Shown: positions 34,020-42,107 of the stretch, piece after piece
Numbering within the stretch: the stretch's first letter is position 1
Layout of the letters: the number at the start of each line of letters is the position of its first letter
Assembly (NCBI GenBank): GCA_040216885.1
Contig: JAVJOG010000027.1
Location: 124,001 to 188,000 of the forward strand
DNA from: Parvibaculum sp040216885
Lineage (GTDB): Bacteria; Pseudomonadota; Alphaproteobacteria; Parvibaculales; Parvibaculaceae
Reading direction: 5' to 3'
Length of the DNA stretch: 64,000 bases
The notes under the pieces: model-generated
Seen by the model: the letters and a program-made list of their open reading frames with translations, nothing else
Databases searched by the model: none
What the model was told of the DNA's origin: nothing
Made by a program: the position numbers and the translations under genes

Positions 34020-34497
34020 TTTGGTTGAAAAATACCAATCTACCGCTCCTGTGGATGTAGAGGGTCTTATCCGCGCGCTCGGCGTTCACCTCAACAAAGA
34101 AGCATCTCTTCACCCGGAGATTTCCGGACAAATTGGCTTGGGCAAAGATGGGAAGTACGAGATCGCTGTAAATAAAAATGATTTCTACTATCGAAGCCGC
34201 TTCACGATGGCCCATGAATTGGGACACTACATCCTTCACCGTGATTTGCTTGCCGATGGAACGGACGATACTAAAGCCTATCGCAGCACACCCGATGGCG
34301 AGTTTTATAATCGGAATATCAAGCCTTTCCATGAAACAGAGGCTAACCAGTTTGCTGCAAATTTGCTCATGCCGCCTAGTTTAGTTAGACGTGAATGGGC
34401 GGCATGTGATGGTGATGTGGTTGCTATGGCAAAGAAATTTGCTGTGTCCAAAGAAGCAATGAATTACAGGCTGAAAAATTTAGGCCTTGTGGAATGA
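34006..34497 (+). CDS. ImmA/IrrE-family metallopeptidase, IS cargo
   Basis: 163 residues. The zinc motif HELGH gives His70, Glu71 and His74; the third ligand region is HETEANQFAANLLMP, the conserved second signature of the ImmA/IrrE (peptidase M78) family. Such proteases cleave repressors, as ImmA does for ICEBs1 ImmR and IrrE/PprI for DdrO under stress. There is no fused or adjacent XRE repressor here; the partner is instead a membrane-anchored protein translated from an overlapping gene, preceded by GGAGGG inside it. AT-rich composition indicates foreign origin. Its target is unknown. Confidence 0.88.
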   Translation: MKLLDLVEKYQSTAPVDVEGLIRALGVHLNKEASLHPEISGQIGLGKDGKYEIAVNKNDFYYRSRFTMAHELGHYILHRDLLADGTDDTKAYRSTPDGEFYNRNIKPFHETEANQFAANLLMPPSLVRREWAACDGDVVAMAKKFAVSKEAMNYRLKNLGLVE

Positions 34498-34542
34498 CCG
34501 CAACTACGCAGGCACATTTCGACCTTCTCCTGTCCAAGATGA

Positions 34543-35400
34543 TCACGGGCGAGGAAAGGCCTGCAACAGACGCTCGTACATCAACTCGGGGCGCTTCCGC
34601 AGGTTATGGCGGAACTCGAACTCCCCGAGGTACGAAGACAGGTGCTTCTTCGAAACCCAAACGTGCGTCCCGTAAATCCCGCGCTTGATCGTCGCCCAGA
34701 AGCTTTCGATTGAATTGGTATGAATGGGGCCGCGCACGTATTCCTTGCGGGCGTGGTTCACCGTTTCGTGCTCGTAGCCAAATTCTTCCAAGCGGGCGAA
34801 GGCACCGGCTTCATCGGTCGCAACCCATGCGCCGGGGCGGACGTGCTGCAAGATCGAGGGGACGACACTGCCGGAACGGCGATCCTCGACAACGCGGGTC
34901 AGAACGCTTCCGCCGCGCTCGATCATGCCGAGGACAACCATCTTGTCTTCTTTCCCCTGCTTGTCCTTCCCGCCGATGAAAGCCTTGTCGATTTCAACAA
35001 TGTGATCGTGGCCTAAAGTATCGTCACCATCGACCCAACCCATGTACTTGCGGATTTCGTGGCCCATGCGCCATGCCGTCTTGTAGGTGGTTCCGATCTG
35101 GCGCTGGATTTCCTTCGCGCTGACGCCGTTCCGCGTCGTCGTGAACAGGTACATGACGAAGAACCAGTCCCGCAGGCTCGTGCGGGTGCGCTCGAAAGGC
35201 GTTCCGGCGGTGGGGTAGACCTGATGGCCGCAGAATTCGCACTCATAGCAGCGGCGGCCCTTGACCCTGTGATGCTTGGCTTCCGCGCCGCAGGTGCCGC
35301 AATGGAACTTGTGGCCATAACGAACCGCCATGAGGTGATCTAGGCAGGCGTCATCGTCCGGGAAGCGGGCGTTGAACTTCTTGAGGGTCATCTTGGTCAT
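34543..35400 (-). CDS. IS1595-family transposase (ISXO2-like DDE domain)
   Basis: 285 residues. An N-terminal zinc ribbon (Cys34-x2-Cys37 ... Cys54-x2-Cys57) precedes a helix-turn-helix-like region (GVSAKEIQRQIGTTYKTAWRM, abbreviated) and the DDE catalytic domain: Asp138 in EIDKAFIGG, Asp196 in ATDEAGAF and Glu232 in HTNSIESFW. All are intact, so the element may be active. ATG 35400 is favoured because AGGAG lies nine bases upstream; ATG 35409 abuts that site and ATG 35391 is also possible. The gene starts about 40 bases inside the right inverted repeat and reads inward. Confidence 0.92.
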   Translation of the reverse strand: MTKMTLKKFNARFPDDDACLDHLMAVRYGHKFHCGTCGAEAKHHRVKGRRCYECEFCGHQVYPTAGTPFERTRTSLRDWFFVMYLFTTTRNGVSAKEIQRQIGTTYKTAWRMGHEIRKYMGWVDGDDTLGHDHIVEIDKAFIGGKDKQGKEDKMVVLGMIERGGSVLTRVVEDRRSGSVVPSILQHVRPGAWVATDEAGAFARLEEFGYEHETVNHARKEYVRGPIHTNSIESFWATIKRGIYGTHVWVSKKHLSSYLGEFEFRHNLRKRPELMYERLLQAFPRP

Positions 35401-35439
35401 GGGCGTCATCTCCTATGACCTAAATATAGGAAATCACGT

Positions 35440-35472
35440 CCCATGTTTCAAGGGGATATATTTGGTTTTAGG
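35440..35472. repeat. Right end of the IS element: inverted repeat and target duplication
   Basis: Terminal inverted repeat 35440-35464, reading outward from CCCATG to GGGGATATATTTG. The 8-base duplication GTTTTAGG follows at 35465-35472. Confidence 0.9.
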
Positions 35473-35478
35473 CAGATC

Positions 35479-35487
35479 TGTGGATAA
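35479..35487. promoter_or_regulatory. Perfect DnaA box upstream of nrdJ
   Basis: TGTGGATAA is the exact complement of the strong DnaA box TTATCCACA. It lies 22 bases upstream of the predicted -35 element of nrdJ. DnaA boxes in front of ribonucleotide reductase genes are known from E. coli nrdAB. Confidence 0.55.
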
Positions 35488-35508
35488 ATTTCGTACAAAC
35501 CAAGAACA

Positions 35509-35537
35509 TTGATTTGCGCCCGAGCCGCGCCTAGGCT
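35509..35537 (+). promoter_or_regulatory. Predicted nrdJ promoter, probably leaderless transcript
   Basis: TTGATT (35509-35514), 17-base spacer, TAGGCT (35532-35537). A start point about seven bases on falls at or next to the ATG at 35545. No ribosome-binding site precedes the ATG, which agrees with a leaderless message. The promoter lies wholly on the nrdJ side of the IS. Confidence 0.5.
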
Positions 35538-35544
35538 GCCCCCC

Positions 35545-37878
35545 ATGAAGAGCATCGCCGAACAGATCTGGGACATGAAATACCGCCTGCACAAGGCGGA
35601 CGGGACGCCTGCCGACCTGACGGTCGCGGACACCTGGGCGCGTGTCGCCGCCGCGCTGGCCGAGGCCGAAGCGCCGGAAATGCGCGAGGCCTGGGCCGCC
35701 CGCTTCCGCGAGGCAATGGCCGGTTTCCGCTTCCTGCCGGCCGGCCGCATCCTTGCCGGCGCCGGGACGGGGCGCGACGTGACGCTTTTCAACTGCTTCG
35801 TGATGGGCGAAATCCCCGACACGATGGCCGGCATTTTCGAGAACCTGAAGGAAGCCGCGCTCACCATGCAGCAGGGCGGCGGCATCGGCTACGACTTCTC
35901 GACGCTACGTCCGAAAGGCGCGCCGGTGCTTGGCGTCGGCGCGGATGCCTCGGGGCCCCTTTCCTTCATGGATGTGTGGGACGCGATGTGCCGCACCATC
36001 ATGTCGGCCGGTTCGCGCCGCGGCGCCATGATGGCGACGCTGGCTTGCGACCATCCGGACATCGAGGCGTTCGTCGACGCCAAGCGCGAGCCCGGACGGC
36101 TGACCATGTTCAATCTTTCGGTGCTGGTCAGCGACGCCTTCATGACGGCGGTGAAGGCGGATGCCGCCTGGAACCTCGTCTTCGATGGCACGGTCTACAA
36201 GACGCTGAAGGCGCGCGCGCTCTGGGACAAGATCATCGCCGCGACCTTCGCCTGGGCCGAACCCGGCGTCATCTTCATCGACCGCATCAATGCGCGCAAC
36301 AATCTCTACTACGCAGAGACAATCCGCGCGACCAACCCTTGCGGCGAGCAGCCGCTGCCGCCATACGGCGCCTGCCTGCTCGGCTCGATCAACCTTGCGG
36401 CGCTGGTGACGGAGCCCTTCACGGGCGAGGCGCGCATCGACGAGGCGGAGCTTGCCGATCTGGTCCATGTGGCGGTGCGCGCGATGGACAATGTGGTCGA
36501 CGTGTCGCGCTTTCCATTACCCGAACAGCGCCACGAGGCGCAGGCCAAACGCCGCATCGGCCTCGGCGTGACGGGGCTCGCCGACGCCCTTATCATGTGC
36601 CGCGCGCGCTACGGCTCGGAAGCATCGCTGAAACTGATCCGCGCCTGGATGAAAGCGCTGTCGCGCGCCGCCTATCTCGCTTCGGTCGACATCGCGAAGG
36701 AAAAAGGTCCCTTCCCGCTTTTCGTCGCCGACGCCTATCTGGCCGGCGAGACCGTTTCGGCGCTCGACAAGGATGTGCGCGACGCCATCGCCGAGCATGG
36801 CATCCGCAACGCGCTCGTCACCTCGATCGCGCCGACCGGCACGATTTCACTCTTCGCCGGCAACGTCTCGTCGGGCATCGAACCGGTATTCGCCTACAGC
36901 TACACGCGCAAGGTGCTGCTGCCCGATGGCACGCGGCGCGAGGAACGCGTGCAGGACTACGCGGTCGAAAAATTCCATGAGATTTTCGGCGCCGAAGCGG
37001 CGCTGCCGGATTATTTCGTCAACGCCCAGCAACTGGCGCCGGCCGACCACATCGCCGTGCAGGCCGCCGTGCAGGATTATATCGACAGCTCGATCTCGAA
37101 GACGATCAACGTCCCGGCCGATATTTCCTTCGATGCGTTCAAGGATATCTACACCGCCGCCTATGAGAAGGGCCTGAAAGGCTGCACGACCTATCGCCCG
37201 AGCGAGGTGCGCGGCTCGGTCCTGTCGATCGACGAAGCGCCGAAGCCAGCCGCGAAAGAGACCGCGCAACCGGTGCTGCCGCTTGCCGCGCCCGCCGCGC
37301 ATGAAATCTACGAGAAGGACGGCGTCGTCTATATGTCGAAGCCGCTGGAGCGCGAAACGGTGCTGCCGGGCTTCACCTACAAGCTGCAATGGCCGGAAAG
37401 CGACCACGCGATCTACATTACGATCAACGACATATTGCAGGATGGCAGGCGACGGCCTTTCGAGATTTTCATCAACTCGAAGAACATGGAGCACTACGCC
37501 TGGACCGTGGCGCTGACGCGCATGATCTCGGCCGTCTTCCGCCGTGGCGGCGACGTGACCTTCGTGGTCGAGGAATTGAAAGCCGTGTTCGATCCGCGCG
37601 GCGGCTCATGGATGAAGGGCCGCTATGTGCCGAGCCTGCTCGCCGCCATCGGCGAGGTGATCGAACAGCACATGATCGACACCGGCTTCATCGCGGCAAA
37701 GGACGGCCGACCGGTGACGGAAGCCCTGCGTGCGGTTGCCGGCGAACGCCCCCCGGGCGAAGGCGGCGATCCGGCTGTGACCCGGCTCAAGGGCTGCCCG
37801 CGCTGCGGCGAACGCGGCATGGTGCGGCAGGAAGGTTGCGAAACCTGCACCGCCTGCGGCTTCTCGAAATGCAGTTGA
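35545..37878 (+). CDS. nrdJ: Adenosylcobalamin-dependent (class II) ribonucleotide reductase
   Basis: 777 residues. The catalytic domain shows FNCFVMGEIPDTM (active-site Cys), the NPCGEQPLPPYGAC loop and APTGTISLFAGNVSSGIEP. The C-terminal zinc ribbon CPRCGERGM...CETCTACGFSKCS carries the redox cysteines, the arrangement of the zinc-containing NrdJ subfamily. It reduces ribonucleotides using a coenzyme B12 radical and no oxygen, and so depends on the adenosyltransferase at 16343. ATG 35545 (MKSIAEQIW) is the first credible start. The IS1595 element ends 80 bases upstream. Confidence 0.95.
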   Translation: MKSIAEQIWDMKYRLHKADGTPADLTVADTWARVAAALAEAEAPEMREAWAARFREAMAGFRFLPAGRILAGAGTGRDVTLFNCFVMGEIPDTMAGIFENLKEAALTMQQGGGIGYDFSTLRPKGAPVLGVGADASGPLSFMDVWDAMCRTIMSAGSRRGAMMATLACDHPDIEAFVDAKREPGRLTMFNLSVLVSDAFMTAVKADAAWNLVFDGTVYKTLKARALWDKIIAATFAWAEPGVIFIDRINARNNLYYAETIRATNPCGEQPLPPYGACLLGSINLAALVTEPFTGEARIDEAELADLVHVAVRAMDNVVDVSRFPLPEQRHEAQAKRRIGLGVTGLADALIMCRARYGSEASLKLIRAWMKALSRAAYLASVDIAKEKGPFPLFVADAYLAGETVSALDKDVRDAIAEHGIRNALVTSIAPTGTISLFAGNVSSGIEPVFAYSYTRKVLLPDGTRREERVQDYAVEKFHEIFGAEAALPDYFVNAQQLAPADHIAVQAAVQDYIDSSISKTINVPADISFDAFKDIYTAAYEKGLKGCTTYRPSEVRGSVLSIDEAPKPAAKETAQPVLPLAAPAAHEIYEKDGVVYMSKPLERETVLPGFTYKLQWPESDHAIYITINDILQDGRRRPFEIFINSKNMEHYAWTVALTRMISAVFRRGGDVTFVVEELKAVFDPRGGSWMKGRYVPSLLAAIGEVIEQHMIDTGFIAAKDGRPVTEALRAVAGERPPGEGGDPAVTRLKGCPRCGERGMVRQEGCETCTACGFSKCS

Positions 37879-37891
37879 GACGCAGGTGACG

Positions 37892-38329
37892 ATGCGCGGC
37901 TTCATCCATCACCTCGACCTGACGGTGAAAGACCCCTGGACCTCGGCCTGGTTCTACGACGCCGTGCTCGGCTACATGGGTTACCGCCGCCTGCGCGAGG
38001 ATGAGCGCGGCTTCGACTGGGAACACACAGGCGCCTCCGACCGGCTGCCAAGTATCGGCATCTTCAAGGCCGAAGGGCCAAACGCCGCCCGCATCCACGA
38101 CCGCTATTCGCCGGGCCTGCACCATGTCGCCTGGATCGCCGAAAGCCGCGACGACGTTGATCGTCTCCACACGCTGTTGCTCGAAATCGGCGCGACCGTT
38201 CTCGATCCGCCGGCCGACTATCCCGAATATGGCGACGGCTACTACGCCGTGATGTTCGCCGATCCCGACGGGTTGAAACTCGAACTCGTCTACGAGCCGC
38301 GCGACAAGCCCGGCCTTTCGCATATCTGA
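37892..38329 (+). CDS. VOC-fold (glyoxalase/dioxygenase superfamily) protein
   Basis: 145 residues, one vicinal-oxygen-chelate domain formed by two beta-alpha-beta modules. Candidate metal ligands are His7 (IHHLDLTV), His76-77 (GLHHVAWIA) and Glu131 (LKLELVYEP). Substrate unknown; the family includes glyoxalase I, dioxygenases and resistance proteins. ATG 37892 follows GCAGG; GTG 37886 is an alternative. The TGATG junction with the next gene implies coupling to the YcaQ-type protein. Confidence 0.8.
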   Translation: MRGFIHHLDLTVKDPWTSAWFYDAVLGYMGYRRLREDERGFDWEHTGASDRLPSIGIFKAEGPNAARIHDRYSPGLHHVAWIAESRDDVDRLHTLLLEIGATVLDPPADYPEYGDGYYAVMFADPDGLKLELVYEPRDKPGLSHI

Positions 38330-39540
38330 TGCCGGCACCGCTCCTCATTTCCAACGCCGATGCGCGGCGGCTCTTTCTCGAACGCCACGCGCTGAGCGCG
38401 ACGGCATCGCCTGAGTTCTGCGCCGACCGCACGCTCGCGCTGGTGAAACATCTGGGCTTTGTGCAGCTCGATTCGATCAACACGGTCGAACGCGCCCATC
38501 ATATGATCCTCTTTTCGCGCGCGCCCGGATACAGCCGCGAACACCTCGCCGACCTTCATCACGAACGCCGCGACCTTTTCGAGCACTGGACGCATGACGC
38601 CTCGCTGATCCCGATGGAGTTTTATCCGCATTGGCGGCATCGTTTCGCTGCGGCAAAGGCGCGAATTGCGGAAAATCCGCGTTGGCAGGAGCGCATCGGC
38701 CCCGAGGGCGAAAAGACGATCCGCGACATTCGCAAGCGCATCCGCCGCGACGGGCCGGCAATGGCGCGCGACTTCGAGGACAAGGGCAAGGGCTCATGGT
38801 GGGGCTGGGGTCCGTCCAAGACCGCGCTCGAAACACTGTGGCGCACCGGCGAACTCGCCATCGCGCGGCGCGAGGGCTTCGAAAAGGTCTACGACCTCGC
38901 CGAACGCGTGATCCCGGGCGACGTACGGCGCGAACGCCCGAGCCTCGCGGCATCGACCGATTTTCTCTGCCGTGAGGCGCTTGCCCGCCTCGGCTTCGCG
39001 ACGCCGCAGGAAATTTCCGCATTCTGGAAACTGGTCCCGATAGAGGGCGCAAAGGCATGGGCCGCCAAGGCGCTGAAGCGCGGTGACATTGTCGAAGTGA
39101 GCATTGAGGACACGGCCGGCGAGCGGCGCAAGGCGCTCGCGCTGGCTGGCATCGAGGCGCATATCGCCGACGCGCCGGAACCGCCGGCCGCGATGCGTTT
39201 CCTCTCGCCCTTCGATCCGGCGATCCGCGACCGCGCGCGGGCGCTACGTCTGTTCGGTTTCGACTACCGCATCGAGGTCTTCGTGCCGGAGAAGAAACGC
39301 CGCTACGGTTATTATGTGCTGCCGCTGCTCGAAGGCGATCGCTTCATCGGCCGGGCCGACGTGAAGGCGCACCGCACCGAGGGAAGACTGGAAGTAAAGG
39401 GTTTCTGGCGTGAGCCCGGCGTCAAGCTGACGAAGGCCCGCGAAGCCGGTATCCGCCGCGCCCTGACGGCGCTCGCGCGCTTCACCGGGACGCCGGAGAT
39501 CGATGCAGACGCTGCGCTACGGCGTGCCAGAGCCGGCTGA
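38329..39540 (+). CDS. YcaQ/AlkX-type winged-helix DNA glycosylase
   Basis: 403 residues made of tandem winged-helix modules of the HTH_42 family. The QxD-type active-site motif appears in LGFVQLDSINTVERAHHMILFSR, abbreviated to VQLDSI and ERAHH, near residues 45-60, and the family segment FDYRIEVFVPEKKRRYGYYVLP is near the C-terminus. Relatives (E. coli YcaQ, Streptomyces AlkZ) excise alkylated bases and unhook interstrand crosslinks. Coupled to the VOC gene by TGATG; its last 59 bases overlap the convergent chaC gene. Confidence 0.85.
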   Translation: MPAPLLISNADARRLFLERHALSATASPEFCADRTLALVKHLGFVQLDSINTVERAHHMILFSRAPGYSREHLADLHHERRDLFEHWTHDASLIPMEFYPHWRHRFAAAKARIAENPRWQERIGPEGEKTIRDIRKRIRRDGPAMARDFEDKGKGSWWGWGPSKTALETLWRTGELAIARREGFEKVYDLAERVIPGDVRRERPSLAASTDFLCREALARLGFATPQEISAFWKLVPIEGAKAWAAKALKRGDIVEVSIEDTAGERRKALALAGIEAHIADAPEPPAAMRFLSPFDPAIRDRARALRLFGFDYRIEVFVPEKKRRYGYYVLPLLEGDRFIGRADVKAHRTEGRLEVKGFWREPGVKLTKAREAGIRRALTALARFTGTPEIDADAALRRARAG

Positions 39541-40030
39541 GCTGCACGTCGGGCACGCCGGCCTCGTCGAGATGGCGCACCGTGCTCTCGAGATAGTCGG
39601 GGTTCTTTCCCGAACGCCCCTCGCCCTCGGCGATCAGACGCACCTGCTCCTCAAACGGCAGCCGCCCGGCATATTGTCCATGGGCGCGGTCGACAACGAA
39701 ACAAAGGGCGGCGACCTTGCCTCCATTGTCTGCCAGCTCGACCGTCTTCACCACATCCTTGTAGACCAGCGTCACCTGCTCGCGCGCCTGCAGGTAGCGC
39801 CGCGTCTCATCGGCCCGCGCGGCGGCAACCCGGAAGGCAACGCCCCGGCAGGCACCCCCGGCATCGAGCCCGAAGACGAGGCCGGGCTTCTCGGGCGTCC
39901 CGCGATGAACATGGCTGTAGACGCAGAAGGCCCGGTGATAGCCGCGCAGCAACGCCGGGTGCTTCTCTTCGTGCTCGAAACCCGGCCGCCACATCAGCGA
40001 CCCGTATCCAAAGACCCACAAATCCTGCAT
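39482..40030 (-). CDS. chaC: ChaC-type gamma-glutamylcyclotransferase
   Basis: 182 residues. The nucleotide-like binding loop VFGYGSLMWRPGF at the N-terminus is the family signature, and a Glu in YLQAREQVTLVY matches the catalytic region. ChaC enzymes degrade glutathione to 5-oxoproline and Cys-Gly. ATG 40030 (MQDLWVFGYGS) is preferred over the longer ORF start. The 3' end overlaps the YcaQ-type gene in antisense by 59 bases. Confidence 0.88.
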   Translation of the reverse strand: MQDLWVFGYGSLMWRPGFEHEEKHPALLRGYHRAFCVYSHVHRGTPEKPGLVFGLDAGGACRGVAFRVAAARADETRRYLQAREQVTLVYKDVVKTVELADNGGKVAALCFVVDRAHGQYAGRLPFEEQVRLIAEGEGRSGKNPDYLESTVRHLDEAGVPDVQLSRLWHAVAQRLHRSPASR

Positions 40031-40071
40031 GCTGGCGGCTCTCCATCGCGCGGCCACACTCTAGAAGCAAG

Positions 40072-41163
40072 ATGACAGAACCGACAACCGACATGGGCCC
40101 GTCCCGGCCCCGCCGCTGGCACATTTACGCGCCGACGATCGCCATCGTGATCGCGGTTGCGATCTATGCCGTCTACTGGACAACCGTCTCGCGCGAGATA
40201 CGCGCCGCGCTTGAGCGCTTCGAGGCGAGCCCCGAGCGCGGCCTTGTCGTCGGCTGGCGCGAATTGTCGATGGGCGGCTTCCCTTACCGGATCGAGGCAC
40301 GGTTCGTCGCACCGGGCGCCGGCGCTCCGGCGACACCGGAAGCATGGGCCTGGAAGGGCGAGGCCGCCGAAATCGCGCTGATGCCGCACAATCTTCGCCA
40401 TGTCATCGTCAATCTCCGCGGCCCGCAGGAACTTCGGTACCGCGACCTTTCGACGAACCGGGCCGTCGAAAACGTCCTGAGCTGGACGATGAAAGGCGCT
40501 TGGGCAAGCTACGTCGATATGCCGGGCGCCGCTCTCGGTCGCATTGCCGTCGACATCGAAAACGTCGAGGCACAGCATGTCCGGGGTGTTGTCGCGGCTG
40601 TCGCTCGCTTCGATGCGGCCCGCTTGCAGCTTCACACGCGCCCGGCCGATGACGCGGCGAGTGGCACCGCAGGCTACGACATCGCGCTGCGGGGCGACGG
40701 GATCGCACTTGGCTTGGGACGGCACATCCCGGCACTCGGTCATCGGATCGAAAAAATCGCGGCGCAGGCGCGCGCCCGCAACCTGCCCCGCATCGAGCGT
40801 GTGAGCGCCGTCGAGCTGCTCGAAGACTGGCGCGCCGCCGACGGCACCCTGGCAATCTCGGACCTTGTCGTGAAATGGGGCCCTCTCGACATGACGGCCT
40901 ATGGCGAGGTGACGCTTGATGCGGCGAACCGCCCCGAAGGTCGCTTCGATGCCGAAATCGCCGACTTCGAGGGCCTGCTCGATGCAATGGTGCAAGACGG
41001 GTTGGTGCGCGAACGCGAAGCGCGCGTCGCGCTGGCGGGGCTGGTGCTCGTTTCGCAATTTCAGGGGAGCGAACCGGGGCGCGTCCGTGTGCCCATCAGC
41101 ATGACCGGCGGCAAGCTCTATCTCGGCCCGCTCGCGATCGCGCAATTATCGCCGCTTTACTGA
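40072..41163 (+). CDS. DUF2125 membrane-anchored protein
   Basis: 363 residues. An N-terminal membrane helix (about 20-40, IAIVIAVAIYAVYWTTVS) is followed by a large beta-rich domain typical of DUF2125, an alphaproteobacterial family predicted to face the periplasm. Function unknown. The family is regularly found next to tyrC and gamma-glutamylcyclotransferase genes. It overlaps the convergent tyrC end by seven bases. Confidence 0.82.
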   Translation: MTEPTTDMGPSRPRRWHIYAPTIAIVIAVAIYAVYWTTVSREIRAALERFEASPERGLVVGWRELSMGGFPYRIEARFVAPGAGAPATPEAWAWKGEAAEIALMPHNLRHVIVNLRGPQELRYRDLSTNRAVENVLSWTMKGAWASYVDMPGAALGRIAVDIENVEAQHVRGVVAAVARFDAARLQLHTRPADDAASGTAGYDIALRGDGIALGLGRHIPALGHRIEKIAAQARARNLPRIERVSAVELLEDWRAADGTLAISDLVVKWGPLDMTAYGEVTLDAANRPEGRFDAEIADFEGLLDAMVQDGLVREREARVALAGLVLVSQFQGSEPGRVRVPISMTGGKLYLGPLAIAQLSPLY

Positions 41164-42107
41164 CCGTCCTTGCCGTCCGGTTTCGCATGGGTCGGGTTGC
41201 GGCCGAAATTCGGCATCGGCGAATCCTGCCCCGCGTCGATGATCGAACGGCGAATGGCGCGGGTGCGCGTGAAGAGATCGAACAGCACGTCGCCATCGCC
41301 CCATCGGATTGCCCGTTGCAGCGCCGTCAGGTCCTCTGAAAAACGCGCCAGCATCTCGAGAATCGGTTCGCGGTTGTTGAGGCAGACGTCGCGCCACATG
41401 GTCGGATCGGACGCCGCAAGACGCGTGAAGTCGCGAAAGCCCGAGGCGGAATACTTGATGACTTCCGACTGCGTCACCGTTTCGAGATCGCTCGCGGTGC
41501 CGACGATGTTGTAGGCGATGATGTGCGGCAGGTGGCTCACGATCGCGAGTACGAGATCGTGGTGGCGCGGCTCCATGATGTCGACATTGGAGCCACAAGC
41601 GGTCCAGAATTCGGTCAGCTTCTCGACGGCATGCGTATCCGCGCCCGGCACCGGCGTCAGGATGCACCAGCGGCCGTCGAAAAGTTCGGCAAACCCTGCA
41701 TCGGGACCGGACTCTTCCGTTCCCGCGATCGGATGGCCCGGAATGAAGTGGACGCCGTCGGGAATATGCGGTCCGACATCGCGCACGACCGCGACCTTGA
41801 CCGAGCCGACATCGGTGACGATGGCGCCCTTCCTGAGCGCGGGCTCGATGTCGCCGGCAATCTCGGCCAGCGCACCGACCGGCGTGCAGATGATGACGAG
41901 ATCGGCGTCCGCAACCGCAGCCGCCGCCGTTTCATGCGCGCTGTCGATGAAACCGATTTCGAGCGCCCGCGCCCGTGTCGTCGCCGAGCGCGCATAGCCC
42001 GAAACATGACCCGCAATGCCCCGCCGCTTCATGGCATGGCCGAGCGACCCGCCGATAAGACCGAGCCCGATCAGCGCCACGCGATCGAAAAGCTTGCCAC
42101 CACTCAT
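41157..42107 (-). CDS. tyrC: Prephenate/arogenate dehydrogenase
   Basis: 316 residues. NAD(P)-binding GLGLIGGSLGHAMKRRG at the N-terminus, the catalytic-site segment FIPGHPIAGTEESGP and a helical C-terminal dimer domain. It performs the oxidative step of tyrosine synthesis; whether prephenate or arogenate is preferred cannot be read from sequence. The start overlaps the hisC stop by ATGA. Together with hisC and the chorismate mutase upstream it forms an aromatic operon. Confidence 0.91.
   Translation of the reverse strand: MSGGKLFDRVALIGLGLIGGSLGHAMKRRGIAGHVSGYARSATTRARALEIGFIDSAHETAAAAVADADLVIICTPVGALAEIAGDIEPALRKGAIVTDVGSVKVAVVRDVGPHIPDGVHFIPGHPIAGTEESGPDAGFAELFDGRWCILTPVPGADTHAVEKLTEFWTACGSNVDIMEPRHHDLVLAIVSHLPHIIAYNIVGTASDLETVTQSEVIKYSASGFRDFTRLAASDPTMWRDVCLNNREPILEMLARFSEDLTALQRAIRWGDGDVLFDLFTRTRAIRRSIIDAGQDSPMPNFGRNPTHAKPDGKDGQ

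Larger units (their letters stand above)
32808..35464. mobile_element. Complete IS1595-family insertion sequence with cargo genes, 2657 bp
   Basis: Bounded by 25-base inverted repeats (32808-32832 and 35440-35464) and an exact 8-base direct repeat GTTTTAGG on both sides. Eight bases is the target duplication length of the IS1595 family, to which the transposase at 34543-35400 belongs. The element is longer than a basic IS1595 member because it carries four further genes. IS1595-family elements are known to accept passenger genes. The exact duplication and near-identical ends point to a fairly recent insertion into the plsC-nrdJ gap. Confidence 0.92.

Noticed and set aside
34494..34688. A 64-residue ORF starting inside the stop of the ImmA/IrrE gene
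   Set aside because: Only its first 16 codons lie outside the antisense of the transposase gene, and the rest is low-complexity Arg/Ser/Thr typical of a shadow frame. The ATGA overlap alone is not enough.
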